Shown here one piece after another: positions 7,912 through 16,518 of a stretch of DNA of 64,000 nucleotides. Positions within the stretch are counted from its first letter, which is position 1, and the number at the start of each line of letters is the position of its first letter. The notes under the pieces were generated by a model. That model was not told the DNA's origin and searched no databases. It saw nothing but the letters and a program-made list of their open reading frames with translations. The stretch comes from Candidatus Methanoperedens sp. BLZ2. GTDB lineage: Archaea > Halobacteriota > Methanosarcinia > Methanosarcinales > Methanoperedenaceae. The stretch covers positions 23,790-87,789 of the forward strand of contig NZ_NTMG01000060.1 in the NCBI RefSeq assembly GCF_002487355.1, in the 5' to 3' direction. The translations under genes and the position numbers were made by a program.

Positions 7912-8281
7912 ACTTCCATTGTCCTGCTTCTACATAACCCTGACCTGGAACAATATCAATATGTATCCTGCCGTCAATTATTCCATCGCTTGAATCATAA
8001 TAAGTTCCAATGCGGCTGCTGCCGGGCGTGTATATGGTCAGCGAGAGGGAATCGGTTTTGTCTCCACAGTTCAGGTCGACTTCAAGCCAGTTTACACTGC
8101 TTCCCACATTTGTATAGTATGTTTTAGTCTGACCCTGTGTTAAAGAATCATATGTCTGGATAGATACTGGCGGTATTTCACCGCTTGAAGGACGCACTGT
8201 GTATTCTGTTGTATTTTTTGCCGATACCACTGGCACAGACAACAACGCTGCAACCATAAATAAAGCAATTAACCATTTCAT
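7847..8281 (-). CDS. secreted PPC-like domain protein
   Basis: The 144-residue protein starts at ATG 8281 (ribosome site GGTGAT); an in-frame ATG further up gives an implausible extension. Signal peptide MKWLIALFMVAALLSVPVVSA, then TEYTVRPSSGEIPP, then a beta-sandwich resembling pre-peptidase C-terminal (PPC) domains: SVNWLEVDLNCGDKTDSLSL, IYTPGSSRIGTYYDSSDGII and GQWKYEAYGVSVVG. PPC domains bind polysaccharide or sit beside peptidases. Placed before a membrane-tethered regulator sharing its TEYTVRPS motif, it could be that regulator's extracellular partner. It is divergent from another PPC-like gene (8667). Confidence 0.8.
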   Translation of the reverse strand: MKWLIALFMVAALLSVPVVSAKNTTEYTVRPSSGEIPPVSIQTYDSLTQGQTKTYYTNVGSSVNWLEVDLNCGDKTDSLSLTIYTPGSSRIGTYYDSSDGIIDGRIHIDIVPGQGYVEAGQWKYEAYGVSVVGTEDYNFNVAQH

Positions 8282-8321
8282 GTTATCACCGAAAGGGTAT
8301 AACAGCAAAGGAGTATATGAG

Positions 8322-8476
8322 TTTTCTATGAAAACCACCTAACTGATTTTGGACTACCCTGAATGGTTGAAGTTCGATGCATGAGTTATCAATCAACCAA
8401 ACGTTTCTGCTGCTTTATTTCACTGAATCAATTTGCAAACCGAATCAGTTAGGTACTTTTCATAGAAATTATATAA
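8322..8476. promoter_or_regulatory. divergent promoter pair with long inverted repeats
   Basis: TTTCTATGAAAAC-CACCTAACTGATT (8323-8348) and its inverted copy AATCAGTTAGGT-AC-TTTTCATAGAAA (8443-8468) lie about 95 bp apart. Read outward, each is followed by a TATA-like element: ATTATATAAG on the right, CATATACTC on the left. Each promoter therefore carries the same box just upstream of TATA, so the two PPC-like transcripts are probably controlled by one factor, plausibly the regulator at 7111-7911. Confidence 0.6.
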
Positions 8477-8492
8477 GCATCTAAGACTTTTA

Positions 8493-8559
8493 AGAAATCG
8501 TGCGGGGTTCAACTGAACTTACCAAAGAAAGGTTAAACCCCGGACATCGCCCGAAGGCA
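8493..8559 (+). ncRNA. structured RNA element Y, copy A (leader RNA or small RNA)
   Basis: The stretch is nearly identical to 16336-16401. Shared structure: stem GGGGTT (8504-8509) with AACCCC (8536-8541), an inner hairpin with ACC/GGT, then a GCC-CGAA-GGC hairpin (8549-8558). A TATA element (ATTATATAAG) sits about 25 bp before the first conserved base, so transcription probably starts at the element itself. Similarity to copy B continues weakly to about 8615. It either leads into the gene at 8667 or is an independent RNA. It matches no riboswitch class I recognise. Confidence 0.6.
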
Positions 8560-8666
8560 AAATAAGGTTAGTACTTCAAATGTATTAAAGACTTGCTTGG
8601 TTTTGCCTCCGGAGTAATATAAAAAGAAGGTGAAAAAGAATCAAAGCAAGTATAAAAATAGGTGTT

Positions 8667-9059
8667 ATGACTCTAATGGTACTTAGCATATTCAGCGGTG
8701 TAGCGCTTGCAGATCCAATCCAAGGAGGAGGAGATGCCAGTAATTACTATAGCAGTGCAAGCACTCTTGAGCGAGCAATACCATCCGGCAGCTGGTATAT
8801 CTATGGAAATGCATATCTCCAAACCAGCGACGTTGACTGGTACAATCTCAATACCAATGCAGGTCAGCTACTATCCTACGAATTGGATACGGCCGACTGG
8901 CCTTATGTCCTGCTGGATATATATACATCATCAACCACAACTATCGGAAACGATAATGTAGGTAGTGTTTATGTTTCTGGTAATACGAAGCAAAAAACCA
9001 TACTTAGTGGAGGACATTCAGTTGATGACTGGTATCAATTTAGGCTGAAAATCAACTAG
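8667..9059 (+). CDS. secreted PPC-like domain protein
   Basis: The 130 residues give a short hydrophobic leader ending GVALA, then a compact beta-sandwich: DASNYYSSASTLERAIPSGS, VDWYNLNTNAGQLLSYELDT and LLDIYTSSTTTIG, PPC-like and similar in type to 7847-8281. The frame stays open upstream with KRIKASIKIGV, an ideal positively charged signal-peptide start. However, no ATG, GTG or TTG is in frame there: after the ribosome site GAAGGTGA the expected position (8640) reads ATC. Either ATC is used, a base was lost in the preceding A-run (a GTG at 8630 would then fit), or translation starts at 8667. A T-rich tract at about 9100-9117 may end the transcript. Confidence 0.75.
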   Translation: MTLMVLSIFSGVALADPIQGGGDASNYYSSASTLERAIPSGSWYIYGNAYLQTSDVDWYNLNTNAGQLLSYELDTADWPYVLLDIYTSSTTTIGNDNVGSVYVSGNTKQKTILSGGHSVDDWYQFRLKIN

Positions 9060-9186
9060 ACCTAGATTAGATCAATGTACAAAACTAATACAATGTTTAA
9101 AATTTTATTTTTTTATTATATATATATAATAAGATGAAAGCTAAATGAATACAAAAACAGGTACTGTGTAAGAATAGAGTGAGAAA

Positions 9187-9822
9187 ATGAGAAAATCAAT
9201 AATAATTGTAGTATCCATTGTATCAGTGTTGGCGATACTCTTCGCTGTTGCATTGGGCTTTACTGGTACTAATATCAAAGTCAACTCATCCGCAATTAAG
9301 GAAGCTGGGACTATCAAAGATAATCAATCTGACAGTGGAGAGACCATGGATTCAATATCTACTCCGACACCTGAATCTACCCAGGAGAAAAACACAGAAA
9401 TGGCGATTACAGAAGTGCAAACAAAAGTTTCCTTTACAATTCTCAAACCAGCTTATATACCTGATGGATACACGCTGGATATTTCACAAACCAGTGGAAC
9501 TAAGTTCAGAGGTACTACTGCACAGCTCGAACAGGCAAGGCTTACCTATACAAAGGAAAATGAAACGCTGACCTTACTTGAAGTCCTCGTGGTTGGTGAT
9601 GACCCCATTGACTCTAAAATTGCATCTAAAACCCCATGGAAATTCGTAGATATAAATGGCGTTCAGGGCCGCTTACTGGAAAAAAGTGATGGAAAGCAGT
9701 TAAGCTGGGAAATAGGTAAGCTTAACTTGACCATTCTCGGTTCCGCCTATAATGGGAATGGTTTTACCGATACCTCACTCAGTAAAGAAGAGATGATAAT
9801 GATGGCAAAATCTGTCAAATAA
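9187..9822 (+). CDS. membrane-anchored DUF4367-type protein
   Basis: Residues 4-27 form an N-terminal membrane anchor (IIIVVSIVSVLAILFAVALG). A Ser/Thr/Pro-rich linker (STPTPESTQEK) follows, then a C-terminal domain of about 130 residues with FTILKPAYIPDGYTLD, LTYTKENETLTLLEV and the closing LSKEEMIMMAKSV. This resembles DUF4367, found in many extracytoplasmic proteins and at the ends of anti-sigma-type proteins. It starts an export-transporter gene group running to 16234. Its role is unknown; a surface sensor or accessory protein is plausible. Confidence 0.72.
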   Translation: MRKSIIIVVSIVSVLAILFAVALGFTGTNIKVNSSAIKEAGTIKDNQSDSGETMDSISTPTPESTQEKNTEMAITEVQTKVSFTILKPAYIPDGYTLDISQTSGTKFRGTTAQLEQARLTYTKENETLTLLEVLVVGDDPIDSKIASKTPWKFVDINGVQGRLLEKSDGKQLSWEIGKLNLTILGSAYNGNGFTDTSLSKEEMIMMAKSVK

Positions 9823-9882
9823 CCATGCCATTGGATTCTTATGTTAATATATTTAATTTATAATAAAAAAGTGGAATGCCTG

Positions 9883-11838
9883 ATGACCAAGAAAAAAAGC
9901 ACCGGATTTATACTGATCGCATTTTGTATAGTCTTATTCATAACTCATATCAATATAGCCAGCGCAACAAACCTGACTATAGATACTGATAACGTTGAAA
10001 ATCTGGTTGAGATCACGGATATCATCGAAAAAGAAACGTTAAAATCAATCGATTTTGATCAATTTGATTCTCTTTCTAATAATTCAATATTTTTGTGGTC
10101 TCCTGATGGGTCTAAGTTATTGATTTTAGTCAAAATGTTTATCTCGACAAAAAACGCATCATCCGATGATGTAAAGTCTGTCAGATGCGGTGAATTCGGC
10201 GTTTATGAAAGAGCTTCAACTCTTTTCTGGATAGATGCAAACGGCACTGAAAGTACCAACATTGCAAGAACTGAGGAAAGTATTAGAGCGGTAAGGAACA
10301 ATGCTGCTAGTTGGATAGAATCTGCCTGGTGGAGCCCGGATGGCGATAAAATTGTATTCAAAGTAATAAATCCCTGCGATGAGAAGGATTTTAATCTTTA
10401 CGTTTCAGACATAAAAGGCTCTATTCTGGCAAAGATAAATAGTTTATGGTCTCCTTCTATGCAGTGGAGCCCTGATAAAAGCAAAATTGCACTTGTAGAT
10501 GGTAAAGATCACAGTCAAATATGCATAATCGATGTGGAAAATTCTACTGTCCGGCAGCTTCAACTCGGTATTAGTGCAGACATGTATAGTATAATATGGA
10601 GTCCAGACCATAATAAAATCGCTTTTGTGGGTTCTAAAAATGGAGAAATATATACAATTAATTCCGATAACTCCTCTGTTCAACAGCTAACCGCTGATAT
10701 GCAAGGTGGGAAATTGAGCTGGAAACCGGATGAGGAAAAATTAGTATTTGCGGCCAACGATGGGATTTATGTAATAGATATTGACGACGGTAACCCTACC
10801 TTGATTGAAAAAGGAAATTTTGAGCTTGGTTCATGGAGCCCTGATGGGAAAAAAATAATCTTAACAAGAAATAATGAACAAGGAAATTTTGATAAGTATT
10901 ATGTGTTGTCCTTTGATCGGACAACAAAACTAACAGCTGCTATACCGGATTCAGGAAAATATTTAGAATTCGTTTCGTGGAGTCCGGATGGAAGAAAAAT
11001 AGTGTTTAGAGGAACTGATGAGAAGGAAAATTTATACAGACTTCATGTTTTTGACACTGAGGGCATAATCACGAAACTAATAGCATCAGACGTGAAAAAT
11101 GTAAATTATATTGCATGGAGTCCCAATGGTGACAGAATTGTTTTTAGTTCTGAGGACAGTAGAAGCGTTTATACAATAAATCCGGATGGAACTGATGAAA
11201 TTACTCTGGTAGAAAGCAACTATACATTCATGGAGGGAATATATGGTTTGGGATTGGATAACAAAATATATTCATTCACGAACGACTCTATTATTAAAGT
11301 AAACCAGGATGGAACTGAGCGATTCCCGCTTGTTACGAATCTATCGACTGATACCTATACATACAACAATATATACTTAAACCCCAGCGGCAGCAGAATA
11401 CTTTTTACAGTTAAAAATATAACTGACCGAGAACATGCCTATATTTTAAAAATGAAGGGATATGATGAAACTGTATCAATTTATACCCCCGGTCTAATTA
11501 GAGAAGGAGATGAAATCTTTATTGAAGTTAAATCCCTATCGATGCCTATTAAAAATGCAACAGTCTTTCTAAATAATAAGGAGATAGGCGTAACTAATGA
11601 TTCAGGATTTTTACATTATAACTTCAAAGAAGCGGGAAATTACAGATTAAATGCTTTAAAAGAGGGTATTAAAATTGCAACTAAGTTTATCACGGTTCAA
11701 GAGCGGCCAACGGAGCAAACAATCAGTACAATAACAGTAGCATCTGCAGATAAAACTCCTGAAACAGAAACACCAGGTTTTAGCTTGATATTTGCATTGT
11801 TCGCATTAATATTAATATCTAACAGATTTAAAAAATGA
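9883..11838 (+). CDS. TolB-like beta-propeller surface protein with PGF-CTERM tail
   Basis: From ATG 9883 the protein has 651 residues. After a signal peptide (TGFILIAFCIVLFITHINIAS) come about eight blades with W-S-P-D-G signatures (LWSPDGSKL, WWSPDGDKI, QWSPDKSKI, SWSPDGKKI, SWSPDGRKI, AWSPNGDRI), typical of TolB/WD40-like propellers. A small Ig-like domain follows, then a PGF-CTERM tail (TPGFSLIFALFALILISNRF), the sorting signal removed by archaeosortase A before lipid anchoring. The in-frame ATG at 9841 is probably not used, since it overlaps the AT-rich TATA region. It is 10 nt ahead of an ABC permease and may be its cell-surface partner. Confidence 0.85.
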   Translation: MTKKKSTGFILIAFCIVLFITHINIASATNLTIDTDNVENLVEITDIIEKETLKSIDFDQFDSLSNNSIFLWSPDGSKLLILVKMFISTKNASSDDVKSVRCGEFGVYERASTLFWIDANGTESTNIARTEESIRAVRNNAASWIESAWWSPDGDKIVFKVINPCDEKDFNLYVSDIKGSILAKINSLWSPSMQWSPDKSKIALVDGKDHSQICIIDVENSTVRQLQLGISADMYSIIWSPDHNKIAFVGSKNGEIYTINSDNSSVQQLTADMQGGKLSWKPDEEKLVFAANDGIYVIDIDDGNPTLIEKGNFELGSWSPDGKKIILTRNNEQGNFDKYYVLSFDRTTKLTAAIPDSGKYLEFVSWSPDGRKIVFRGTDEKENLYRLHVFDTEGIITKLIASDVKNVNYIAWSPNGDRIVFSSEDSRSVYTINPDGTDEITLVESNYTFMEGIYGLGLDNKIYSFTNDSIIKVNQDGTERFPLVTNLSTDTYTYNNIYLNPSGSRILFTVKNITDREHAYILKMKGYDETVSIYTPGLIREGDEIFIEVKSLSMPIKNATVFLNNKEIGVTNDSGFLHYNFKEAGNYRLNALKEGIKIATKFITVQERPTEQTISTITVASADKTPETETPGFSLIFALFALILISNRFKK

Positions 11839-11848
11839 GGAGGATTAA

Positions 11849-12742
11849 ATGAAACGGAATTTAGGAAACGTGTTTGTAATTGCACAGAAGGAGTTTGCAG
11901 ATAATCTCTATAGTATGAGGTTCCTGGCATTACTCTCAATCGTTACACTAATAATATTCTCAATGAGCTATAGGAATGTCACCGAAGGACGTAATATGTT
12001 TGAGATAGGTTTTTTGGGTGTTGCTCAGATTATTGGGCTTTTCCTGCCGTTGCTTGGAATTGCGCTTGGGTTTGATACAATAGTGAAAGAACGCAAATCG
12101 GGTTCGCTAAATGTTCTTTTAACTCATCCCATATTCAGGGATAATATAATTACAGGCAAAATTATTGGGTCTTTGGCAACATTGGCACTGGTTGTGGGTA
12201 TAGCTGTAATTGCTTCAGTGGGAACAATGCTCTTTGGAACTGGAGTGCAGGTTAGTCTTTTCCAGCTTGAGCGTATACTAATTTTTGCTATCCTGACATT
12301 TCTTTATATCTCTATCTTCGTAGGTATTGGCATATTCCTCTCGATAGTTTCGAAAAGTGCTTCAAACTCATTGATTTATGGGATAGCTATCTGGCTCAAT
12401 GTGGTTGTAGCGTTTGGTGCGATTATTGCAGTAATAGCATCTATGATAACCGGACAACCTTTTCTTGATTTTGATAATCCAACACTTGAACTCAACGCAA
12501 AAATGCAAAAATTTACACCGCTCCATCACTATGCCGAAACTGTTAGTGGTGTGCCAAGTTTCAGTTGGGGAGGAATAAGCATCCAATCAAGTAAGCTAAG
12601 CAGTGGAATCTTCGATACAGGTAATTCACTGGATAAATGGATACAGGAATATTGGTCAAACCTCATAGTGCTAATCACCTTACCGATTATTTTATTCATC
12701 GCATCATTTGTAGCATTCCTGCGTAAGGATATAACATTGTGA
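11849..12742 (+). CDS. ABC-2 type transporter permease
   Basis: The 297-residue membrane protein has six predicted helices and the NosY/ABC-2 family opening VIAQKEFADNLYSMRFLAL, plus the conserved VKERKSGSLNVLLTHPIFRD. A larger extracytoplasmic loop (residues about 200-265) precedes the last helix. It is 45% or more alike by eye to the next gene, so the two arose by tandem duplication and probably form a heterodimeric channel with the ATPase at 15224. GAGG ribosome site before ATG. Substrate unknown; genes of this type with surface proteins often export or assemble envelope components. Confidence 0.9.
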   Translation: MKRNLGNVFVIAQKEFADNLYSMRFLALLSIVTLIIFSMSYRNVTEGRNMFEIGFLGVAQIIGLFLPLLGIALGFDTIVKERKSGSLNVLLTHPIFRDNIITGKIIGSLATLALVVGIAVIASVGTMLFGTGVQVSLFQLERILIFAILTFLYISIFVGIGIFLSIVSKSASNSLIYGIAIWLNVVVAFGAIIAVIASMITGQPFLDFDNPTLELNAKMQKFTPLHHYAETVSGVPSFSWGGISIQSSKLSSGIFDTGNSLDKWIQEYWSNLIVLITLPIILFIASFVAFLRKDITL

Positions 12743-12748
12743 GGAATT

Positions 12749-13654
12749 ATGAAAATAAGCTTCAAAAATTCAATTGTTATTGCCCAGAAAGAATTCGCAG
12801 ACAATATCTTTAGTCCTGTATTTTTAGTTCTTCTTATTACTTTTACATTAATTATTTTCAGTTTTAGCTATGAGAGTGGGTTGGAAGCTGAGGACTTTAC
12901 AAAAGAAGGCTCTTTATTAATGGCTGGATTTTCAGGCGTGACCAAGATAATTGGCTGGTTTTCCCCTCTAATAGGAGTTGTATTGGGATTTGATGCAATA
13001 GTTAAAGAACGAAAATCCGGAACTTTAAACGTTCTTTTAACGCATCCTGTATTCAGGGATAATATTATTATTGGTAAGATTTTAGGAGCAATGATAACAT
13101 TATCCCTGGTCATGATAATTTCAACTATTATATCAATCAGCAGCTTGCTTCTTATCTTAGGCGGCACAATAAACGGAATGGAGATGAGCAGGCTATTTTT
13201 GTTCATCGTAATAACCTTCTTCTACAGCCTTATCTTTCTGGGAATTAGTGTTATTCTTTCTATCGTTGTAAAAGAAGCATCAGACTCATTGGTTTACAAT
13301 GTTGTATTCTGGCTGGGTTTCTGTGCTGTATTTGCAGCAATTTCAGTCGCATCTGCAATCATTTTGACTGGTCAGCCAATCAGGATTGGCAGCACGTCTT
13401 TTGAACTGGCACTGAACCTGGCGAATATATCTCCGCTTCATCATTATGCAGAAGCAGCAGCAGGCCAGGGCTACCTTGGGTGGGGAGGTTTTGGAACTGA
13501 ACCGGCCACTATAAAAGGAATATTAGACACCCGCTTTACACTCTCCCAGTGGTTCAGCGAGTTCTGGATGAATTTAACAGTGCTGATCGTAACCCCGATC
13601 ATCCTTCTAATCATTGCTTTCATCGCATTTCTCAGGAAGGACATAAGTACATGA
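12749..13654 (+). CDS. ABC-2 type transporter permease (paralogue)
   Basis: The 301 residues follow the preceding gene after 6 nt and share its landmarks: VIAQKEFADNIFSPVFLVLL, FDAIVKERKSGTLNVLLTHP and ISPLHHYAEAAAG (compare FTPLHHYAETVSG). Both end FLRKDI. Its stop overlaps the next gene's start (ATGA at 13651-13654), implying coupled translation. Together with 11849-12742 it would make the membrane part of an ABC exporter whose ATPase lies at 15224. Confidence 0.9.
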   Translation: MKISFKNSIVIAQKEFADNIFSPVFLVLLITFTLIIFSFSYESGLEAEDFTKEGSLLMAGFSGVTKIIGWFSPLIGVVLGFDAIVKERKSGTLNVLLTHPVFRDNIIIGKILGAMITLSLVMIISTIISISSLLLILGGTINGMEMSRLFLFIVITFFYSLIFLGISVILSIVVKEASDSLVYNVVFWLGFCAVFAAISVASAIILTGQPIRIGSTSFELALNLANISPLHHYAEAAAGQGYLGWGGFGTEPATIKGILDTRFTLSQWFSEFWMNLTVLIVTPIILLIIAFIAFLRKDIST

Positions 13655-15222
13655 ATAAAATTTTAAGAATTTTTGGAATTATAACAATACTTACATTACT
13701 CCTGATACCATTAGCCGCAGCAGAATTCTCCCAGGTCACAGCCACCACTGATATAACAGGCAAAGTCGTCCGCCCGGGTGACACAGTCGAATTCACCACA
13801 ACACTGAAAAAACTCTACAACACCACAAAAAGCGTCTCTGTCAAACTATTCATAGACAAAAAACCAGACGACTGGCTTGCGGGCTTCTATGCAGATAACA
13901 ACCAGGTCAGCCAGATAACCTTCCCTGCAGACTCAATAACCTCAAAGCAGGTCGTTGTAAGAGTGCGGGTTCCACCAAACACAAGCAACGGCTCCTACCT
14001 GATAAGGATAGGGTTGCAGCCTTATGGCGAGGATGTTACCAATTATGAATTGATATACCGCGATTTTGCGGCAACTGTGGACAGGAATGCTATGCCCAAT
14101 CTTGATATATACTCAGGCATACCCGGAAGAAAGACCCATCCTGGCATTCCAGCCAGATTCCTTGTTACAGTTGAGAACAAATATGACAGCAGGGCAACGG
14201 TTAAGCTCTCGATACTTTCAAAGCCAGGTGAATGGGGCGTGGACCTGCTCTCTTCAGACGGCGCAAGGATCACAAAAATGAGTATTCCTGCAAAAGGTAA
14301 GCAGGATTTTGATGTTGTCGCCCAGCCTCCTGTTAATTCAACCGACGGGGATTATGAGGTGCTGGTAGGCGCTTCTATGGACAGCGGCAGCCAGATAATA
14401 TCACTGCCGCTGAGTATCACCATTAATCCTGAGCTTGATCCAACCCAGGCATTGAGTGCATATCTTGAAATGCGCTCAGCTATAGCAGGGCTTGAAGTCC
14501 GGCCTGAAAATACAGCAGAGTTTGCCGTATCCCTGAAAAACAGATATGACCAGCAGCTCAAGCTGAACCTGAAAGCACTGGATAAGCCGCAAGGCTGGAA
14601 TGTGGAGTTTCTTTCGGATACGGATGATAATGTGAGGCTTACCACGCTTGAACTGCCGGCAAAAGGCGAGCAAAATTTCATAGTGAAAATCAAACCTTCC
14701 CTGAACGCAAGCGATGGCATATATCCTGTACTCGTGGGTGCTGTCAGCGGGGATGACAGGAGCGTGTCCCATAGACTTGAAGTTACCGTCAATAAAGGTC
14801 TTGAGAATAGCCAGATACTCAGCCTTTATCCGAGCTACAGCGAAGTAACTCTTAATCCTGGCAGCTCGACAGAAATCAGTGTAAGCCTGAGAAACGGCGG
14901 GGATGAGGCATTGAGCGATGTGCAGCTTGAGATACAGGAAGTAAGCGGCATCAGTACCCAGATAAGGAGCTTCGGGACAATAGAAAAACTGGAGGCTGGC
15001 GAATCAAGGAATATCCCTGTTGAGATTACAGCACGGGCAGATGCCGGATCGGGGATAAAAGAAATATTCATGCGTGCAAAGAGCGGCGATATCCAGGGCG
15101 AGGAAAAGACCATCAAAGTGAATGTTGAAAAATCAGGTTCAAGCGGGATAGCAGGGATCGGGATGGTTGTGATTGCTATTGTTGCGCTTGTATTTATAAT
15201 ACGAAAGTTCGGGAGGAGATAA
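13651..15222 (+). CDS. membrane-anchored NEW3/COG1470-type protein
   Basis: From the ATG at 13651 (four-base overlap with the permease stop) the protein has 523 residues. It comprises a signal peptide (ITILTLLLIPLAAA), three NEW3-like Ig domains of about 120 residues with repeats such as TVEFTTTLKKLYN, RFLVTVENKYDSRATVKL and EFAVSLKNRYDQQLKL, a further beta domain, and one C-terminal anchor (IAGIGMVVIAIVALVFIIRK). Proteins of this type occur next to ABC-2 exporters in methanogenic archaea and sit outside the membrane facing the permease. The exact function is unknown. Confidence 0.82.
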   Translation: MNKILRIFGIITILTLLLIPLAAAEFSQVTATTDITGKVVRPGDTVEFTTTLKKLYNTTKSVSVKLFIDKKPDDWLAGFYADNNQVSQITFPADSITSKQVVVRVRVPPNTSNGSYLIRIGLQPYGEDVTNYELIYRDFAATVDRNAMPNLDIYSGIPGRKTHPGIPARFLVTVENKYDSRATVKLSILSKPGEWGVDLLSSDGARITKMSIPAKGKQDFDVVAQPPVNSTDGDYEVLVGASMDSGSQIISLPLSITINPELDPTQALSAYLEMRSAIAGLEVRPENTAEFAVSLKNRYDQQLKLNLKALDKPQGWNVEFLSDTDDNVRLTTLELPAKGEQNFIVKIKPSLNASDGIYPVLVGAVSGDDRSVSHRLEVTVNKGLENSQILSLYPSYSEVTLNPGSSTEISVSLRNGGDEALSDVQLEIQEVSGISTQIRSFGTIEKLEAGESRNIPVEITARADAGSGIKEIFMRAKSGDIQGEEKTIKVNVEKSGSSGIAGIGMVVIAIVALVFIIRKFGRR

Positions 15223-15223
15223 A

Positions 15224-16234
15224 ATGGACAACGTAAAAATGGATATAATAAAAATGGACAAAGAAACCAATCAAGAAACCAATCAAAATGAGAACATTAT
15301 AGAAACCATAAATCTTACCAAGCGTTTTGGTAAGAAAAACGAGCTTGTTGCAGTGGATTCGCTAAACCTTGGCGTTAAAAAGGGCGAGGTCTTTGGCTTT
15401 GTCGGTCCCAATGGCGCAGGAAAGACCACTACGATGAAGATGCTGATAGGTTTGCTTGAGCCTACAGGCGGCTCTGGAAAAGTTGCAGGCTTTGATATTG
15501 TGAGAGAAGTCATTAAGATAAGGGAAGCAACAGGTGTTTTGCCTGAACCTGCCGGGTTTTATGATAATCTTACTGCAAGGCAGAATCTCAGGTTCTATGC
15601 AAAGCTCTATGATATCGATGAAAAGACACGGGAGAAGCGGATCGTTGACCTGCTTGAGCTTGTGGGTCTTAACCGTGCCATAGACCAAAGGACAGGCGGG
15701 TTCTCAACCGGCATGCGTAAACGTTTCGGTCTTGCCCAGGCGTTGATAAATGAGCCAGGTGTCCTGTTCCTGGATGAGCCTACCAGCGGAATAGACCCTC
15801 TCGGTGCCCAGATGATGCGCGATTTGATCAAGAAGCTCAGCAAAGAGAAGGGTGTGACCGTGTTCCTGAGCAGCCACAGCATGGCAGAGGTTGAGGAAAT
15901 ATGTGACAGGATCGGGGTGATTGCGCGCGGTAAGCTGCTTGCCGTAGGTACGGTGGAGGAACTCAGGGATAGGGTGAGGGAAAAAGTAGGTGTAAGGTTT
16001 ACACTTGAAGTCCAGGATTTGCCTGTGCAGAGGGTCTTAGAGGGATTGAAAGGAGTTAATGGTGTGCGTTCTGTTGAGCCGGTTAACGGTCATATATCGC
16101 TGCTGACAGATGTGGGAACGCGCATGGAGATAGCTGTAGCTGTGAAGTCCATGGGCGGAACCATATCCCGATTCGAGGAGGAGAGAATGGATTTGCAGCG
16201 GGTGTTCCTGAAGTTGATAGAAGAGGCGGCATGA
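15224..16234 (+). CDS. ABC transporter ATP-binding protein
   Basis: The 336-residue ATPase has Walker A GPNGAGKTTTMKML, the Q-loop near LPEPAGFYDNLTARQNL, signature GFSTGMRKRFGLAQALI (the canonical LSGGQ degenerate, as in many ABC-2 ATPases), Walker B VLFLDEPTSGIDP and the H-loop SSHSMAEVEEI. A C-terminal extension of about 85 residues has the DUF4162-like fold of export ATPases. It starts 2 nt after the preceding stop and closes the operon begun at about 9187. An N-terminal 27-residue stretch rich in N, Q, E and K is unusual. Confidence 0.92.
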   Translation: MDNVKMDIIKMDKETNQETNQNENIIETINLTKRFGKKNELVAVDSLNLGVKKGEVFGFVGPNGAGKTTTMKMLIGLLEPTGGSGKVAGFDIVREVIKIREATGVLPEPAGFYDNLTARQNLRFYAKLYDIDEKTREKRIVDLLELVGLNRAIDQRTGGFSTGMRKRFGLAQALINEPGVLFLDEPTSGIDPLGAQMMRDLIKKLSKEKGVTVFLSSHSMAEVEEICDRIGVIARGKLLAVGTVEELRDRVREKVGVRFTLEVQDLPVQRVLEGLKGVNGVRSVEPVNGHISLLTDVGTRMEIAVAVKSMGGTISRFEEERMDLQRVFLKLIEEAA

Positions 16235-16335
16235 TGCCCGTACATATGTGCCATTAAATTAAAATTAGAAATATGTATAATGTATCGATATGTAAGCAGT
16301 TGTCACAGAAATTATAAATAATTATAAGAGTTTAC

Positions 16336-16401
16336 AGAAATCGTGCGGGGTTCAACTGAACTTACCAAGAATGGTTAAACCCCAGACATCGCCCGAAGGC
16401 A
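16336..16401 (+). ncRNA. structured RNA element Y, copy B
   Basis: Matches 8493-8559 almost base for base, including GTGCGGGGTTCAACTGAAC and GACATCGCCCGAAGGCA. The GGGGTT/AACCCC stem and the GCC-CGAA-GGC hairpin are both kept, while the inner loop differs (CCAAGAATGG against CCAAAGAAAGG), as expected when structure matters more than loop sequence. A TATA-like AATTATAAATAATTATAAG lies upstream at the same distance as in copy A. It is followed at 16519 by repeat X. No protein gene starts until 16632. Confidence 0.6.
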
Positions 16402-16518
16402 TGATAATATTAGCTTTGAACTTATTTAAAGCCAGCGCTGCGCCTGATGAGGGCAGCAAAGAATACAAAATTAATGGCCAACAAAATGTGAATCAGGTTA
16501 TAAAAATTCTATTCTAAA

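Noticed and set aside
8493..8559. Element Y as a known riboswitch (SAM, c-di-GMP, fluoride)
   Set aside because: The conserved sequences of these classes are not present; only a generic stem and tetraloop are shared.
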